Shown piece by piece: positions 11,791 through 22,987 of a stretch of 64,000 nucleotides of DNA. Both the position numbers and the translations under genes were made by a program. Under the pieces are notes generated by a model, which was not told where the DNA came from, made no database searches, and saw nothing but the letters and a program-made list of their open reading frames with translations. Numbering within the stretch: position 1 is the first letter of the stretch; each line of letters opens with the position of its first letter. This DNA is from Prototheca cutis (lineage: Eukaryota; Chlorophyta; Trebouxiophyceae; Chlorellales; Chlorellaceae): the NCBI GenBank assembly GCA_002897115.2, contig BCIH01000009.1:353211-417210 (forward strand), in the 5' to 3' direction.

Positions 11791-14753
11791 CTAGATGGCC
11801 AGGTTTTGCACGCCCTCCTCGACCTTTTTCTTTGCGCGGCGCTTAGCGTTCTTTGCCGCCGACTTGCTCACGGGCGCCGGTTCCACAGCACCTGTGTGTG
11901 TGAGAGTGGCGGGACGAGTGAGGCGGCATTGGCGAACCGTGCCTTGGCACTGGCCGAGCCGCTTCCATGGCGACGTCATTCGCTCTGATCACCGCCACCA
12001 CCACTGGATGGTAGTAACCGTTTTCCACCTGACTTCCGATCTGACATTCCCATGAGAGCACACAAATGCACCCACAGGCAAGCGTATGGGTGAAAACAGA
12101 ACCAGCTCACCTGGTGGGAGGCGGGGCGTCTTGGTGGTGCCCCCCGGCGCCAGCCCGGCGGAGAGGGCACCCTGCCGGATGCGGCCGCGCGTGTCATCCT
12201 CGTCGCGAGCCAGGGAGAACTTGGCGCGTGCCACGGCTGCTGCTGCAGGGTTGTTCCGCAGGTGCGGCGGCACGTAACCTGCTGCCGGGGCCGGGGCCGA
12301 GGCCGGGGCAGGCGCTGCTGCGTCGTCGGCTTCACTGCGCGGGCCTTCTCCCCGGGGCAGGGGCACGTTGCGCATGGTCCCCGGCGCCACCGGGCGCCAG
12401 CAGGCCTGCAGCAGCACGGGGTACTCACGCCGGGCCAGCCGCGTACCGTCGGCCCGAATCACCTGCACGCCGTTGTCCACTCGCAGCCGCGGTGCGGTCG
12501 TGCTGACCAGCACGGTGTGGCCCTGCGGACACCACTCCAGGCTCACGCCGTTCTCCGCCCTGGAGATTGGAGGGGATGGATGATGGCAAGGAAGTTGTCC
12601 AGCTGCCGGGAACAGGCAGACCGTCAACAAGCTGCATGGATCGTCATGCCATGCAGACTCCCGGCATGACAGGATCCTGTCTCCCTCCCATTCCTCTCAT
12701 TCCCTCGCCAGGTAATGGCATTGCCATGCAGGAGTAAGCCCCCCCCCCCCCAAAAAAAAGGGCAGGGAAAGCAGCACACACACCTGGTGCTGCCGATTTG
12801 GCGGCACTTGCCGTCGGTCTTCTTCTCGAAGAACACCATGTCGCCTGGCAAGTTGCCAAACCCGGCTAGCACAAGGTACCGGCCAAAGGGGTTCCACCGT
12901 ACCATGGAGTATGGGCCCGAGCCTGGGGGTGTGGGGGGCCGAGTTCTTCCAACTTGATCCCAGGGCGGTATGGCGCACACCCACACAGCGAGTGGAATCA
13001 CAAAATCCCTCCAAAAACCCGCCTTCAGCCAACCAACTGAGCAACCACCTAAACTCTCCCACCCTTATTGCTCACCGAGGTCGTAGGTGGGCACGCACGC
13101 ATTGGTGAAGAGGGTGGCCTTGGCAGGCATGAAACCTGCGACGACCACAAAGAATTTGCCGTTGGGCATCCACTGCACGTCGTGGATGGGCCCGGCCTGC
13201 AGATAGCCGAGTGAGTGCGTGGGTGTTTTGGGGGGGGGGGGGGGGTTAGACTTGAGCGTCTGCTTTTTATTTGAGGGAGCAAGCCCGGCTCAGCGCCCTA
13301 CCGCATCACCTGCGAGTCCCAAACCTCTGGTGTACCTTGGCGAGCGGTACTGCACACTCGTTCTTGCCGTCGGCGGCCAGGTAGAACAGCTTTTGCTCGC
13401 CATAGTAGCNNNNNNNNNNNNNNNNNNNNNNNNNNNNNNNNNNNNNNNNNNNNNNNNNNNNNNNNNNNNNNNNNNNNNNNNNNNNNNNNNNNNNNNNNNN
13501 NNNNNNNNNNNNNNNNNNNNNNNNNNNNNNNNNNNNNNNNNNNNNNNNNNNNNNNNNNNNNNNNNNNNNNNNNNNNNNNNNNNNNNNNNNNNNNNNNNNN
13601 NNNNNNNNNNNNNNNNNNNNNNNNNNNNNNNNNNNNNNNNNNNNNNNNNNNNNNNNNNNNNNNNNNNNNNNNNNNNNNNNNNNNNNNNNNNNNNNNNNNN
13701 NNNNNNNNNNNNNNNNNNNNNNNNNNNNNNNNNNNNNNNNNNNNNNNNNNNNNNNNNNNNNNNNNNNNNNNNNNNNNNNNNNNNNNNNNNNNNNNNNNNN
13801 NNNNNGAAAGGAAGGGGGGGGGTGGTGAAAGGAGGGGGAGGGAATGGCGGGACCTGGTGGGAATGACACCGACATGGCACACTGGGAACCCCGTTCAAAC
13901 ACTCCGTGTCATTCAAGAAACAGGTCACAAGCACAGCATCTCATCCAAAAGCAAGCACATCCTAACAGCCAACCCCAACTTCTTCTTACCCGCAGCCCAG
14001 TTGGCGGTGTCAAAGGCATGGACGGTGTTGGTGACCTGGTGGTAGGCCCAGGCATCCCCCGGCCCAAACTTAACGGCCGGCCAGGTCTCCCGGGTGAAGA
14101 GCTTTTGGTGCAGGGCCAGGCACAGCTCGCCGTCGGCCACACGCCAGACACGGAGGTTGGGCTCCGGCTCCGCACCCTTTGCAAACCGAGCCTGCGCCAC
14201 CAGCCAGGCGCCCCCGGGGGAAAAGGACGCAGCGAGGAGCCCTGGGCAGTCCAGCCGCCGCAGCAGCGCGGTCGAGTCGGCGTCGTACAGCTCGATACCC
14301 GTCGTCGTGGTCAGGGCCAGCACCGTCCCGTCGGGGGAGAATGCCAGCGCACCGGCCTCCACACTGCGAAAAAGAAAGGAGATACCCCCAGCGTGGTCGG
14401 TGGCGTGTCCCAACGGGGGCGCCCCGCAGCCACCAGAATCGAGCACTCGCTGCCGCCAGTGCATCCCTTGGCACCTGGATATCATGCACATCGCCACCCA
14501 AGACAAATCACGAGACAATCAATCGCCAGGAGGACCCCGAATGTACCACACTTGAGGCTCTCACTTGAGGCTCTGTGTGGTGCCTAGGTCTGGAGTGGAG
14601 CGCAATACCTGAACCTCCTTGTCCGTACGGCCTGCGGCGCACGAGGCATGGAACATCATGACAACATATCCAGTCCATCCTGCAATGTAGATACATGCCT
14701 GCATCCTTCCCATGCCCGAACTCACAGTACACGTCGAACTCGGCGGTCGCCAT
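11791..14753 (-). CDS. EIF2A: Eukaryotic translation initiation factor 2A (eIF2A), one exon partly in assembly gap
   Basis: eIF2A is a WD-repeat beta-propeller factor that can deliver initiator tRNA to 40S ribosomes independently of eIF2. Exons by eye: 14753-about 14733, 14631-14565, 14363-13990, one entering the N run and ending 13336, 13196-13076, 12922-12784, 12559-12111 and 11891-11791. Start codons upstream are not ATG, so ATG 14753 (MATAEFDVY) was chosen. Propeller motifs include VEAGALAFSPDGTVLAL, NLRVWRVADGELCLALHQK, GPIHDVQWMPNGKFFVVVAG, GPYSMVRWNPFGRYLVLAGF and VSLEWCPQGHTVLVS. The tail has the family's AAGYVPPHLRNN motif and ends in a basic, Lys/Arg-rich stretch (SKSAAKNAKRRAKKKVEEG). 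The region between the third exon and 13409 is missing because of Ns, so the propeller has a hole of unknown size in this assembly. Identification is firm; the first exon is less certain. Confidence 0.9.
13410..13805. other. Assembly gap (396 N)
   Basis: Run of N inside the eIF2A gene. It removes part of one exon and an intron border. The flanks contain homopolymer-rich sequence (a G run at 13814-13822), which may have caused the assembly break. Confidence 0.99.
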
Positions 14754-15429
14754 GGCCAAGGCGTCGCCGCAGTAAGGAGGACGTCAATCTCTGGAATGCA
14801 ACAGTTGGGACATGCAATCAAACATGTATGTTGTTGCTGCCACCAAACAGAAACCCCATGCCAGCAGCTGAACGCCTGCCTTTTGAGCATTGGGTGCTGG
14901 GCCCTCGTCTTTTCCGGGAATACCACGATATTGGACAATCCCTCCCAGGCCCTCCGGTGCACCACCCGTGCAGCACCCCTCGTGTGCGACTGCACGATGA
15001 TGTTTATTCCGCACCAAAAGTCCAGTCTGAGAACAGGGCGGGGCCAGGAAGGAGCGCGTTCGTGGGCAATCGCCCTTCGACGTTCGGGGGCTGCGCAGCT
15101 GCGGGGGACGGGGCCACCAAGCCGCGCATGTAGGCCCTTGCAACGCCTGTTACCCCATAAATCGAGACAATGAAAGGATTGAGGGTGCATATGGGAGTTG
15201 TGTCTCTGCGGTTTCTCGCTCGGCGGCCCTTGGCATTCTTCGAACGCGCCGCCAGCAAGCGCGATCGGGATTGGCCAGGACCTGGCTCATGCACTGGTTG
15301 GGCCCCAGAGCAGGTGCTGTTTGGGTTGATTTCAGAAGAAAATCTCGTCTTACACCTTCATATCATCATTAAATTGCCCATTGTTTTGTCGAATCAAGGG
15401 GAGTACTGTACAGACAAAGACAGGTCAAT
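14754..15429. other. Upstream region of eIF2A, no gene seen
   Basis: About 680 bases before the next minus-strand coding candidate. A locally AT-richer patch at about 15340-15420 stands out from the GC-rich surroundings. No splice-consistent coding exon was recognised. It presumably holds the eIF2A promoter. Confidence 0.4.
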
Positions 15430-15996
15430 CTATCTAGGGATCAGACTCAAGTTCAGCAACGGGCAATGTCGTGGCCACCGTTTTCTGGGCCTCTGCAGCT
15501 GCATCTGGCCTCGCTGTGGTCCTCCGCCTGTACTTCTGGCGACTGAGAGTTCCCGCCACCCGATCTTTCGCTTCTTGGATCCAGAGCCTGAGTTGAAAGG
15601 CATTTCAGCCCAGAGCCCTTCTTCTTCCAGCTCTGCCGCCCACTTGTCGATGCATTCCGGGGAGCGGGTGCTTAGCACTCCTCGAGTGAATCGAAGATGG
15701 CCATCCTTCTGTGCACGTGGGTTCTTTAGCATGTGGCACTGCACGATGCCGTTGATGACAAAGTCTTGCAAGGGGTGGTGAGGGGCAGGGGTTGAAGGTC
15801 CAGCATCCTCCCCACTTGGGGGTGCCGCGCTCGGGGTCAGCGAGACCAGCTGGCTGTCCATAGCAGCCTGCCGGGATCTGGCACCGCGGATGTCTCGTGG
15901 TGGCTCCTGCTCAGCACAGCGGGGGTTGGGCCGACGCTGCCGGCTGCTGACCCGACAGCCATCGGCTTGCTGGTTCGGATCGTGCCAGTCGTCCAT
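15430..15996 (-). CDS. Hypothetical protein, possible remnant of the HAD-Trf4 family
   Basis: Uninterrupted 188-codon minus-strand frame from ATG 15996. I recognise no domain with confidence. The stretch PLQDFVINGIVQCHMLKNPR resembles PVQPFEVVLTRRQCKMRETL in the HAD domain of the plus-strand gene at 17263-22037. The decayed HAD-like fragment just upstream (in minus sense) at about 16330-16070 supports this link. The C-terminal part (CIDKWAAELEEEGLWAEMPF, then a basic KKRK) has no counterpart in the intact gene. It could be a short diverged gene, the 3' part of a broken inverted copy, or a chance open frame. No catalytic residues can be assigned. Confidence 0.35.
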   Translation of the reverse strand: MDDWHDPNQQADGCRVSSRQRRPNPRCAEQEPPRDIRGARSRQAAMDSQLVSLTPSAAPPSGEDAGPSTPAPHHPLQDFVINGIVQCHMLKNPRAQKDGHLRFTRGVLSTRSPECIDKWAAELEEEGLWAEMPFNSGSGSKKRKIGWRELSVARSTGGGPQRGQMQLQRPRKRWPRHCPLLNLSLIPR

Positions 15997-16069
15997 GTGC
16001 TGGGCGTCATCGTCGGGCTGAGAAGCTGTGGTGGCTGGTGCTGGTTGATGTCCATAGTCAAAAATGCCT

Positions 16070-16335
16070 TCTCCTCATCCTGCGTTGAAGCGGACCACAG
16101 GAATGGGTAGTGCAGCCACTGCATCAGTCTGGTCGATGTGGCGCGGGTCAGAAGAGAAGACACCCATCCAGATGGTACGCCGACATCAAGTGCAACAGGT
16201 GCTCCAGGCCGGGGCGAGGCCGGTGGACGTGGTGCCCCGTGGTTGACAGCGGCTCCTCCTGCAGCACTGCACACAATCCAAACAGCAGCACCGCCCGGAA
16301 CAAGTACGAGCTCTTCTCTGCTGGGTGCCTCGCCG
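16070..16335 (-). pseudogene. Frameshifted HAD (FCP1/NIF-like) domain fragment, inverted relative to the intact gene
   Basis: Translating the minus strand gives AVLLFGLCAVLQEEPLSTTG followed by RPGLEHLLHLM. This lines up with MVLFDLNGVLLERTWVAAGK followed by RPGLEHLLRLA in the intact gene at 17.7-17.8 kb. A frame change then gives WMGVFSSDPRHI, which lines up with YRLGIFSSSQPRTI. The catalytic motif DLNGV has become GLCAV, so the nucleophile Asp is gone. The frame change, the stop after VVRFNAG and the lost active site all indicate a pseudogene. An intron at the frame change cannot be excluded by eye. Confidence 0.6.
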
Positions 16336-17262
16336 ATCACACTGCTCGACCGCGGCTGCGGCAGCGGGAGAAGGTGCGGATGTCGTGTCCTCATCATGCG
16401 TGGACAATGTTCCATGGTGATGATTTCTGTGACTCCCACTGTGGCGATGCTGGGACGGTAGCCAGGTTTGCACAAGCTGAATTTGTAGGGTGCAGCCGGC
16501 TTTGATCTCACTGCAAATCACCATGGCTGCTGTAGCTCTGACGTTGCCATGGGTGGCCCTGGGAGCCATTGGGAGGCACACTGGATCTGCGTTCACTAGG
16601 AACAATGGTCCAGTCATGGTTCCTTGTGGGCAAACACTCGTTTTCCTGTGGTTCCTTGGGTGTGAGGTCGTGGCGGCCCAGCACTTCTGGCGAGGCGGGG
16701 AAGCCACTGGCATGGCTGAGCTGGGTCCCCGTCCATGCGTCAGGCAACCAGCCGGTGCACTCAATGTGCCCACCAGCTCTGTGTGTTTGCGCACGTTGCC
16801 TCTCCCATGGGCAGTGCCTGTGGAAGTGGGCTGGGGATTCACCAAGGGTTGGGCTGATAATGGCAGCGCTCATCGATCTCAGATGAAAAGAGCGGGGCAT
16901 TACACGATACGCTGAACTGTAGTGCGAGGCAGTTTACCAATATATTACTGTGGACTGGGTAGTTCAAGTAGGGGGATGTGGAACTCAAGCGGTTCAGCGA
17001 GTTAACGATGCCAATGCGGGTTCCGACGGAAGGGCACTCAAATGCAAATTGCACAAACCACATGCGCGCCATGCGACGGCCATTTTCGGCCCAAAAGGCA
17101 CATGCGCCATGAAAATTTTAATTTAGTTATTCATCACGCTTAATTACAACAGGATGAGAACAGTTGTGATGCTGGGCTGCCGCCACGCCTGGCTGCAGTA
17201 ATTGCCAGCTCGGGCCGAGAACCGGGCCCACGTTTCCTGCGACTGCAGGGGCCTGCCGTGCC
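16336..17262. other. Region between inverted HAD fragment and HAD-Trf4 gene
   Basis: About 930 bases with overlapping open frames on both strands but none that I can tie to a family. An AT-rich patch (about 17100-17150) lies before the plus-strand gene and may belong to its promoter. The upstream part may be more of the decayed inverted copy. Confidence 0.35.
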
Positions 17263-20200
17263 ATGTTCCCCGTGTTGGGGAACCCTCTGCTGGTAGCAGA
17301 TGATACGGTAGAGTATGTAGCCGACGATGGATCGCCAGACGTGGGGGATTCGGGCCTGGAGCTGGGCAACGTGGTCCTGGCACCACAGCTGCCACCGCCC
17401 GCCCCAACCAGGCATCCCAAGCGACCCCCTAAGGTATGCATGCGTGGGGGAGAAAGATGTAGATGCATTGCCATGCTCTTTCTTGCTCGGTGGCCTGGAA
17501 AAGCCTCCCATGCTGGGCGGGAAATTCACCAACGAGTGGTGGGTGTGCGACCACGAGCGGTCCCAAGACTGCATACGCTCCGGGCAGCGTCCCTCTGGAG
17601 AAACTGTATTCCATCGTCTGTGACACTTGGTACCCTCTCCTGCACTACAGTACGCGCTGCCATTTTGGCCGGATGGCGAGCGGGCACTTGCGGGTGACCG
17701 GCCCATGGTGCTGTTTGACTTGAATGGTGTGCTGCTCGAGCGGACATGGGTAGCCGCAGGGAAGCACAACATCCTGCTTCGCCCCGGACTGGAGCACCTG
17801 TTGCGCTTGGCGCCGATGTACCGGCTGGGTATCTTCTCCTCCAGCCAGCCCCGCACAATCACGCTGTGCCTGGTACGCATCCTGGACCGCCTGAACTCCG
17901 TCCCCGGTGTGCGCACGCCGGGGAAGCCGCCGGTGCAGCCTTTTGAGGTTGTGCTCACACGGCGGCAGTGCAAGATGCGTGAAACGCTCGCTGATGCCCA
18001 GGACAATGGCTACTCTGGTGTGGCTGCCCACGAGACCACCACTGGGCCCACCGCCTCTCAAGCAGAGGGCAATCCCTGGGACACGGTCAAGCCTCTAGGC
18101 AACTACGCTTCGCGACTGGACCAGCTGCTGCTGGTAGATGACTCAGCGTACAAGGTCTTCCCAGGGGAGGAGGACAACATGGTGATCATGCCCACCTGGC
18201 AGCCCAAGTCTGGAGTCAAGGATCGCGGCATCCGGGAACTGGTGGATGCGCTGCTTGAAGTGGGGGACTGCCCCGACCTCCGGCTGTGTTCGGCAGACAT
18301 CAGCGCCCGCCTGGCGCTTGCCTGCCCAGTGCCGGACGGCCAGGGAGTGCTGGCAGAAGGCAATCCTGACCGCCAGATGACCCTCGAAGGCGGTGCAGAT
18401 GGTCACATGGCACCGGCGACGACCGATCAAATGACGCCGCTCCAGGAGTTTGAACTTGCAGCGACCGAGGTCATGAGACAGTATGTGCATGGCGTGCTCG
18501 TACCAAAGCCTACGGCGCAGTCTACAACCAGCAGACAGAAGCAAGCGCCCAAACCAACGCTGCTCCAGCTCCTCATGCGACTGCCCCAGGCTGCAGAGGC
18601 TGGCCTGCCGGTCATGTGGGCCGCAGTTGGTGCCCTTGACGAGCATATGAGGCGCTCCCACTCAAAAAGGGTGCACACGGGCCCGCTGCTTGCGGGCCTG
18701 GGGGCATCCGGCCGGCCCTCCAGCGCGGAACTGCGAGGAACCTCGCATAGCATGGACCTGGCCAAGCTGCGGGCAGTGAAGGTGATGCTGGAGGCTATGA
18801 GCACGATCGCTGCAGCCAGGAGTGGCGGGACGTGCCGGGAGGAGCTCGTCGACCTGGTGTGCACGTGGCCACTGCTGCAGACACTTTTTGGGAGCGGCCT
18901 TGTTTCCGTTTTGCAGCGGGTCATAGCGGCTGGTGCAGTGCGCCAGGAGCTGTTGCGCTTGCCGCTGCCAGATGGCGGCGTGCACGAGGTGACCTGGCTC
19001 GTGCCGGGCGCTGCAGCAAACGAAGCAATGAAGGCCGGGGCACCCTATCCTCCCCTAGAAACAGCGCAGCTGGCTCAGCACTGGGCAGCCCGGTTGCAGG
19101 AGCTGTTGACACCGGCACGGGGCATCGATAGTTACGGAACGTTTTGTGATGCAATGGACGCAGTGGCCGGCAGTGGCCCAAATGGGCAAGAGGTCCCTCC
19201 GTCGGCCGGTGCCGGACGGCGGGGACACACACCGGAGGGAGCGCCCGAGGTGGAGCCAATGGCCGGTGGCGATGAGCAGGGCTCCAAGCCCTCTTCGACG
19301 CTCCGGGAGCAGGCAACATCGGCCGTCGCCGGCCCAATGGCGCCTGAGGACAACGAGCAGCATGGCCAACGCGAGGGGCACCGGAAAACACGACTGAGTG
19401 CAGCTGGAAGGAAGCTGCAGGAGGACGTGCTGGCCCTGCTGATCCAGCTGCTCTCGCTCACACGCGCGACCCCCAAAGCCCTGCTTGCCTCCGTCTGCAG
19501 TGCTGCACAACCCTCTGGCAACCGTTCAGCGCAGCATCTGCGCTTTGTCACGGCCTTGGACGTGGGGCTGCAGGTAGGCGCGCTGCAGGCGACCACGCTG
19601 CTCGGCCCGCGTGATCTGTTCCAGCATCTATACCGGTACGACCTCGGCGACGCTGCCGTCGTTGCAAACGCGATCCGGCCACCGGGGCAGCCTGCATTTG
19701 ACAGGAGCGAAGTCGCGGCTGTTCTACGTGCGGCGTGGGAGCGCGTTGCGAGAGAGGTGAATGACATGAGGGCTGCTGCTCCGGCTTTGCCTGCGACGTC
19801 CAGCGGTCCGGCCGCTCCCAGTGCCTTGCCTTCTGTGCTGCCACCTTGTGACCCTCCTGGGGACATGCCCACCATGCCTGTCAGCACAGCCGCGCCCAAG
19901 CTGAGTGGGAGCCGGCTGGAGTTGCCAGTATTTGAGGATGCCGAGGGTGTACAACTAGCCTCCTGTGGCGACGAGCAGACCCGCTCGGCTCGCTACGACC
20001 AGGGAGACCGCGGCCTGTCGCCGCAAAAGCGACAACGGCTCGGGCCGCCGAGCTCTGTGGATGGCCGGGTGCCATCAAGCCGTGCACCAGGGACCCAAGC
20101 CTGGCTGGGCTTGCCTGAGCAGCCCAGACGGGCGTCAATACCAGGGGCGCAGCAGCCGATAGGGCCGGCCACCTCGGCGAACCCGACGGAGGCCACAGGC

Positions 20201-22037
20201 GCCCCCCAAGCTTTGACGAGCTTCACGCCGCTGCACGACGAGATGCTCGCATATGCTGAGGCCCTTGAACCCAGCGACGCGGACGTGGCGATGCTGCGGG
20301 CTGCACTGAACTTGGTACAGGAAGCAGCGAGCTCGCTCTGGACAAGAGCGCATGCCATCATGTTTGGGAGTCAGGTACGCGGCCCGAGGGTTGCGGTCTT
20401 TCTTTCTTTCTTTCTTTCTTTCTCTTTTGGGGTTTTGACTCACAGTGGATGCAGGAGGACCCGGAAAGCCCTTGTGCTCGTGGTGGTAGACATGCGCAGC
20501 GGCAAGCATGCGATGAAGGTAAGCGTCGATGTGAGGACATGGCGCAGCCTGCCACGTTCCAAAATGCCCCACTCCGACAGGCAACCGGCCTGGCCCTGGA
20601 CGGGACAGGCCTGGACATTGTCATCCAGGATACCCCTCACCCCACCAAGCTCGGCGACGGGGCCAGCCAAACAAACGTGCGCAGCGGGGCACTGGGTTGG
20701 GCTGGCTGCGACCCGGGAATGCCGTACCGAGGGTGGCTGCCAAGGGCAGCTTTGGGGTGAGACGACGGGCGCTGCGCGGTTATTGAACAGCGCTGCATGG
20801 AGATGTGCGGCCCCCTCATCTGCATGGCACTGACCGGCTTCCTTCTCCCCTTGCACCTCTGCTTCAGCTCGAGGCTGTCCCGGCAAAGCTGCAGCTCCTG
20901 CTACAAGTGTTGCAGCAGCGAGGCAGGATTGTGGGGCCTGCAACCATCACCCCCGCGCCCATGCCCATTTTACCATGCATTCTGGCGACCCGCCGCCGCG
21001 GCGGCCTGGTTGCCAACATTTCTCTGCTTGCACTCAGTGGCGTTTGCAGCGCCGCCTACGTTCGGGCTCAGCTCTGTCAAATCCCGGAAGTGCGCCCGGT
21101 CTACCTCGTGCTCAAAGCGGCGCTCGGGATTGCCGGTCTGAACGCCGTCGGCACCGACACCGGGGGGTCCTCCACGCTCTTCACCATGGTGCGTGTGAGG
21201 GCATGAATGGATGGCACGGCTGCATATCGTGCCACAGTTCGAAGGCCGCAGATGCATGCACGCACGCCTGTAGGCGCATGCACACATGCGCTTGACCAAG
21301 GAAACAACCACAACGGCCCGCCCAAGAACACCACCGCAGGTGCTGGGGTTCCTGGTGCGGGAGGGAAGCGAGCTGGCCCCAGTCGAGGATGTGAGCAAGC
21401 GGTTTGACCGAGACCGCGCGTTTGACGTGTTTGGCTACCTGGCAAGCCGGCCCTGGCGGCAGTCCAGGCCAAAGGCTGACTTGGGAAAGCTTCTCTGGCG
21501 GCTGTGCACGTTTTATGGCTCGGAATTCGACCCGGCAAAGCACGTGGTGGACGTGCGTCGCGGGGGTATCGTCGAGGCACCGGAGAATGACCCAGGCACG
21601 ACAGGACCCGGCGAACGCCTGCTGGGGGACCTTCGGGTCATGGACCCCCAGGTCCCAGGCCAGATCTTGATCAGCGGTATGTGCCGCACAACAGGTGCGG
21701 GACGGGGGTCTGGGTGGACGTTTGAGGCCTGCGGATGCCCCATTGACATGTCGGCAATTTGATTCTAGTGCGTGTCAAGCATGCATTCCTCACCACTGCA
21801 CACAAGCAAAGCCCAATTGCACGTGTAGATGTGCTGGCGTGCTTCCGGGAGTTTGCCGAGCTGATTGGGGAGACACTGGAGGACTGGGCATCCACGGGAG
21901 GCTACGCTGGTGACCAGGGCCGGCCCGACATCCTCCCAGGCATCTGGGAGCTCGCCGAGGCCCTGGGGGAGCGCTTCACTGCGCAGGATACCTCGGAACG
22001 TGAGCAGAAAGAAGATGTGGGCCCAGAGGCTGTGTGA
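17263..22037 (+). CDS. HAD (FCP1/NIF-like) - helical region - Trf4/5-type nucleotidyltransferase fusion, copy A
   Basis: ATG 17263 begins a first exon of about 58 codons (to a GTATGC donor near 17434). Exon 2 starts after CTACAG near 17652 and runs to 20373. Later exons are 20581-20676, about 20870-21186, about 21341-21690 and about 21822-22037 (stop TGA). Exon 2 opens with a HAD domain: MVLFDLNGVLLERTW, FSSSQPRTI and LLVDDSAYKVFPGEEDN. Asn replaces the second catalytic Asp of DxDGT/V. A helical region of about 600 residues follows that I do not recognise (LLQLLMRLPQAAEAGLPVM, AGRKLQEDVLALLIQLLSL). The last third is a Trf4-like nucleotidyltransferase (FTPLHDEMLAYAEAL, GSQATGLAL, LDIVI) and PAP-associated domain (LGKLLWRLCTFYGSEFDP, RRGGIVEAP). 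Trf4 proteins add short 3' tails to RNA for exosome decay. Here the first catalytic Asp is Gly (GTGLDIVI) and the third is Asn (LVANISL), so activity is doubtful. Confidence 0.75.
20397..20424. repeat. TTTC microsatellite in intron
   Basis: About seven TTTC units in the intron that separates the two halves of the nucleotidyltransferase motif (GSQ | ATGL) of copy A. The equivalent intron of copy C lacks it, and copy B has no intron at this place. Confidence 0.9.
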
Positions 22038-22670
22038 GGGCGATCTTGTGCATGCACATGCACTTCCCCTCCGTATCGCGTGGACACCGAACGATGTTCG
22101 GGAAGGCCACCTGGTATGTGTTGTCCAGAGTATCAGCCGGTATTGGGTCCTATACATGTGGTAGACCACCAGCCGAGACGTTCCATTCCCTGGCTGTGAA
22201 TGATCCACTGCCTCGTGGGCAATGTTTGCTGAATTGGGCTGGGCAGTTGCGAGCGGTCCGGACAGCAGAGACTTTTGTTCATTCCGGATAAACTGAGAGA
22301 GCACTGAATGAGACGTTGAACGGTGGTCCGAGACGATTCATCAAGACATTCCTCAGCCCCTGCGCATTGGAGTGCTTGGGGGGGGGGGGGGGGGGTCGCG
22401 GAATTGAGATGCTCAGCGGCGGTGACATCGGACCAATGACGGGGACGCAAAAGTGGCCTGTGTGATCACGATGCATGCGGGATCCATCGAAGGCTCCTTT
22501 CTCACCCAAGGATCCATGTGGCATGCAACAATAGCTTGATGTTTCATTATGTTTGATTGCAACATGATGGCGCCATCTGTATTGTCGGCGCTCTCCCGCT
22601 CCTGGTGTCGGTAAATCGAGGCTTGGGCCTAGCAACAAGGCCGCCTCACCGCAATTGCGGGGACCTGCCC

Positions 22671-22987
22671 TGCCATGGGCCACGCGCTAGGCAACTCCTT
22701 GCCAGCCACAGAGTAGAAGGAAGAGTGCATGGCGTACGATGGATCGGTAGAAATGGTGGATGTCGGCATGGAGCTGGGCAACACTGTTCTGGCGCCTCAG
22801 GCAGCGGCGTCTGCCCCAGCCATGCCTTCCACGCCTCCCCCCAAGGTGTGCATCTGTGAGGGAGGGAGACACGGGGACACTTGGGTGAGGTATGTCTTTT
22901 GATGATCCAGAACAGCCTCGTGTAATGGTCCGGAATCTCGTCAACTAGTGTTGGGTGTGCGACGATGAGTGGTTCCTGCGACTGCAT
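22671..22987 (+). pseudogene. Decayed first exon and HAD start of copy B
   Basis: The sequence matches the first exon of copy A: GMELGNTVLAPQ against GLELGNVVLAPQ, ending at a GTGTGC donor near 22855. At the place where copy A starts (CCATGTTCC), copy B has CCATGGGCC, but that frame hits TAG after 13 codons (MGHALGNSLPATE). A downstream ATG (MAYDGS) could restart. The acceptor used in copy A (CACTACAG before TACGCG) reads CACTACCT in copy B, so the AG is lost. The first exon therefore cannot splice as it does in copy A. Confidence 0.65.

Noticed and set aside
13219..13934. Open frames of about 200 codons on both strands across the N run
   Set aside because: They are open only because N codons cannot be stops. 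The real content is eIF2A on the minus strand.
22379..22395. Long G run
   Set aside because: Homopolymer runs recur (also 12731-12748, 54791-54810) next to assembly problems. I treat this as low-complexity sequence, not a regulatory quadruplex, without further evidence.
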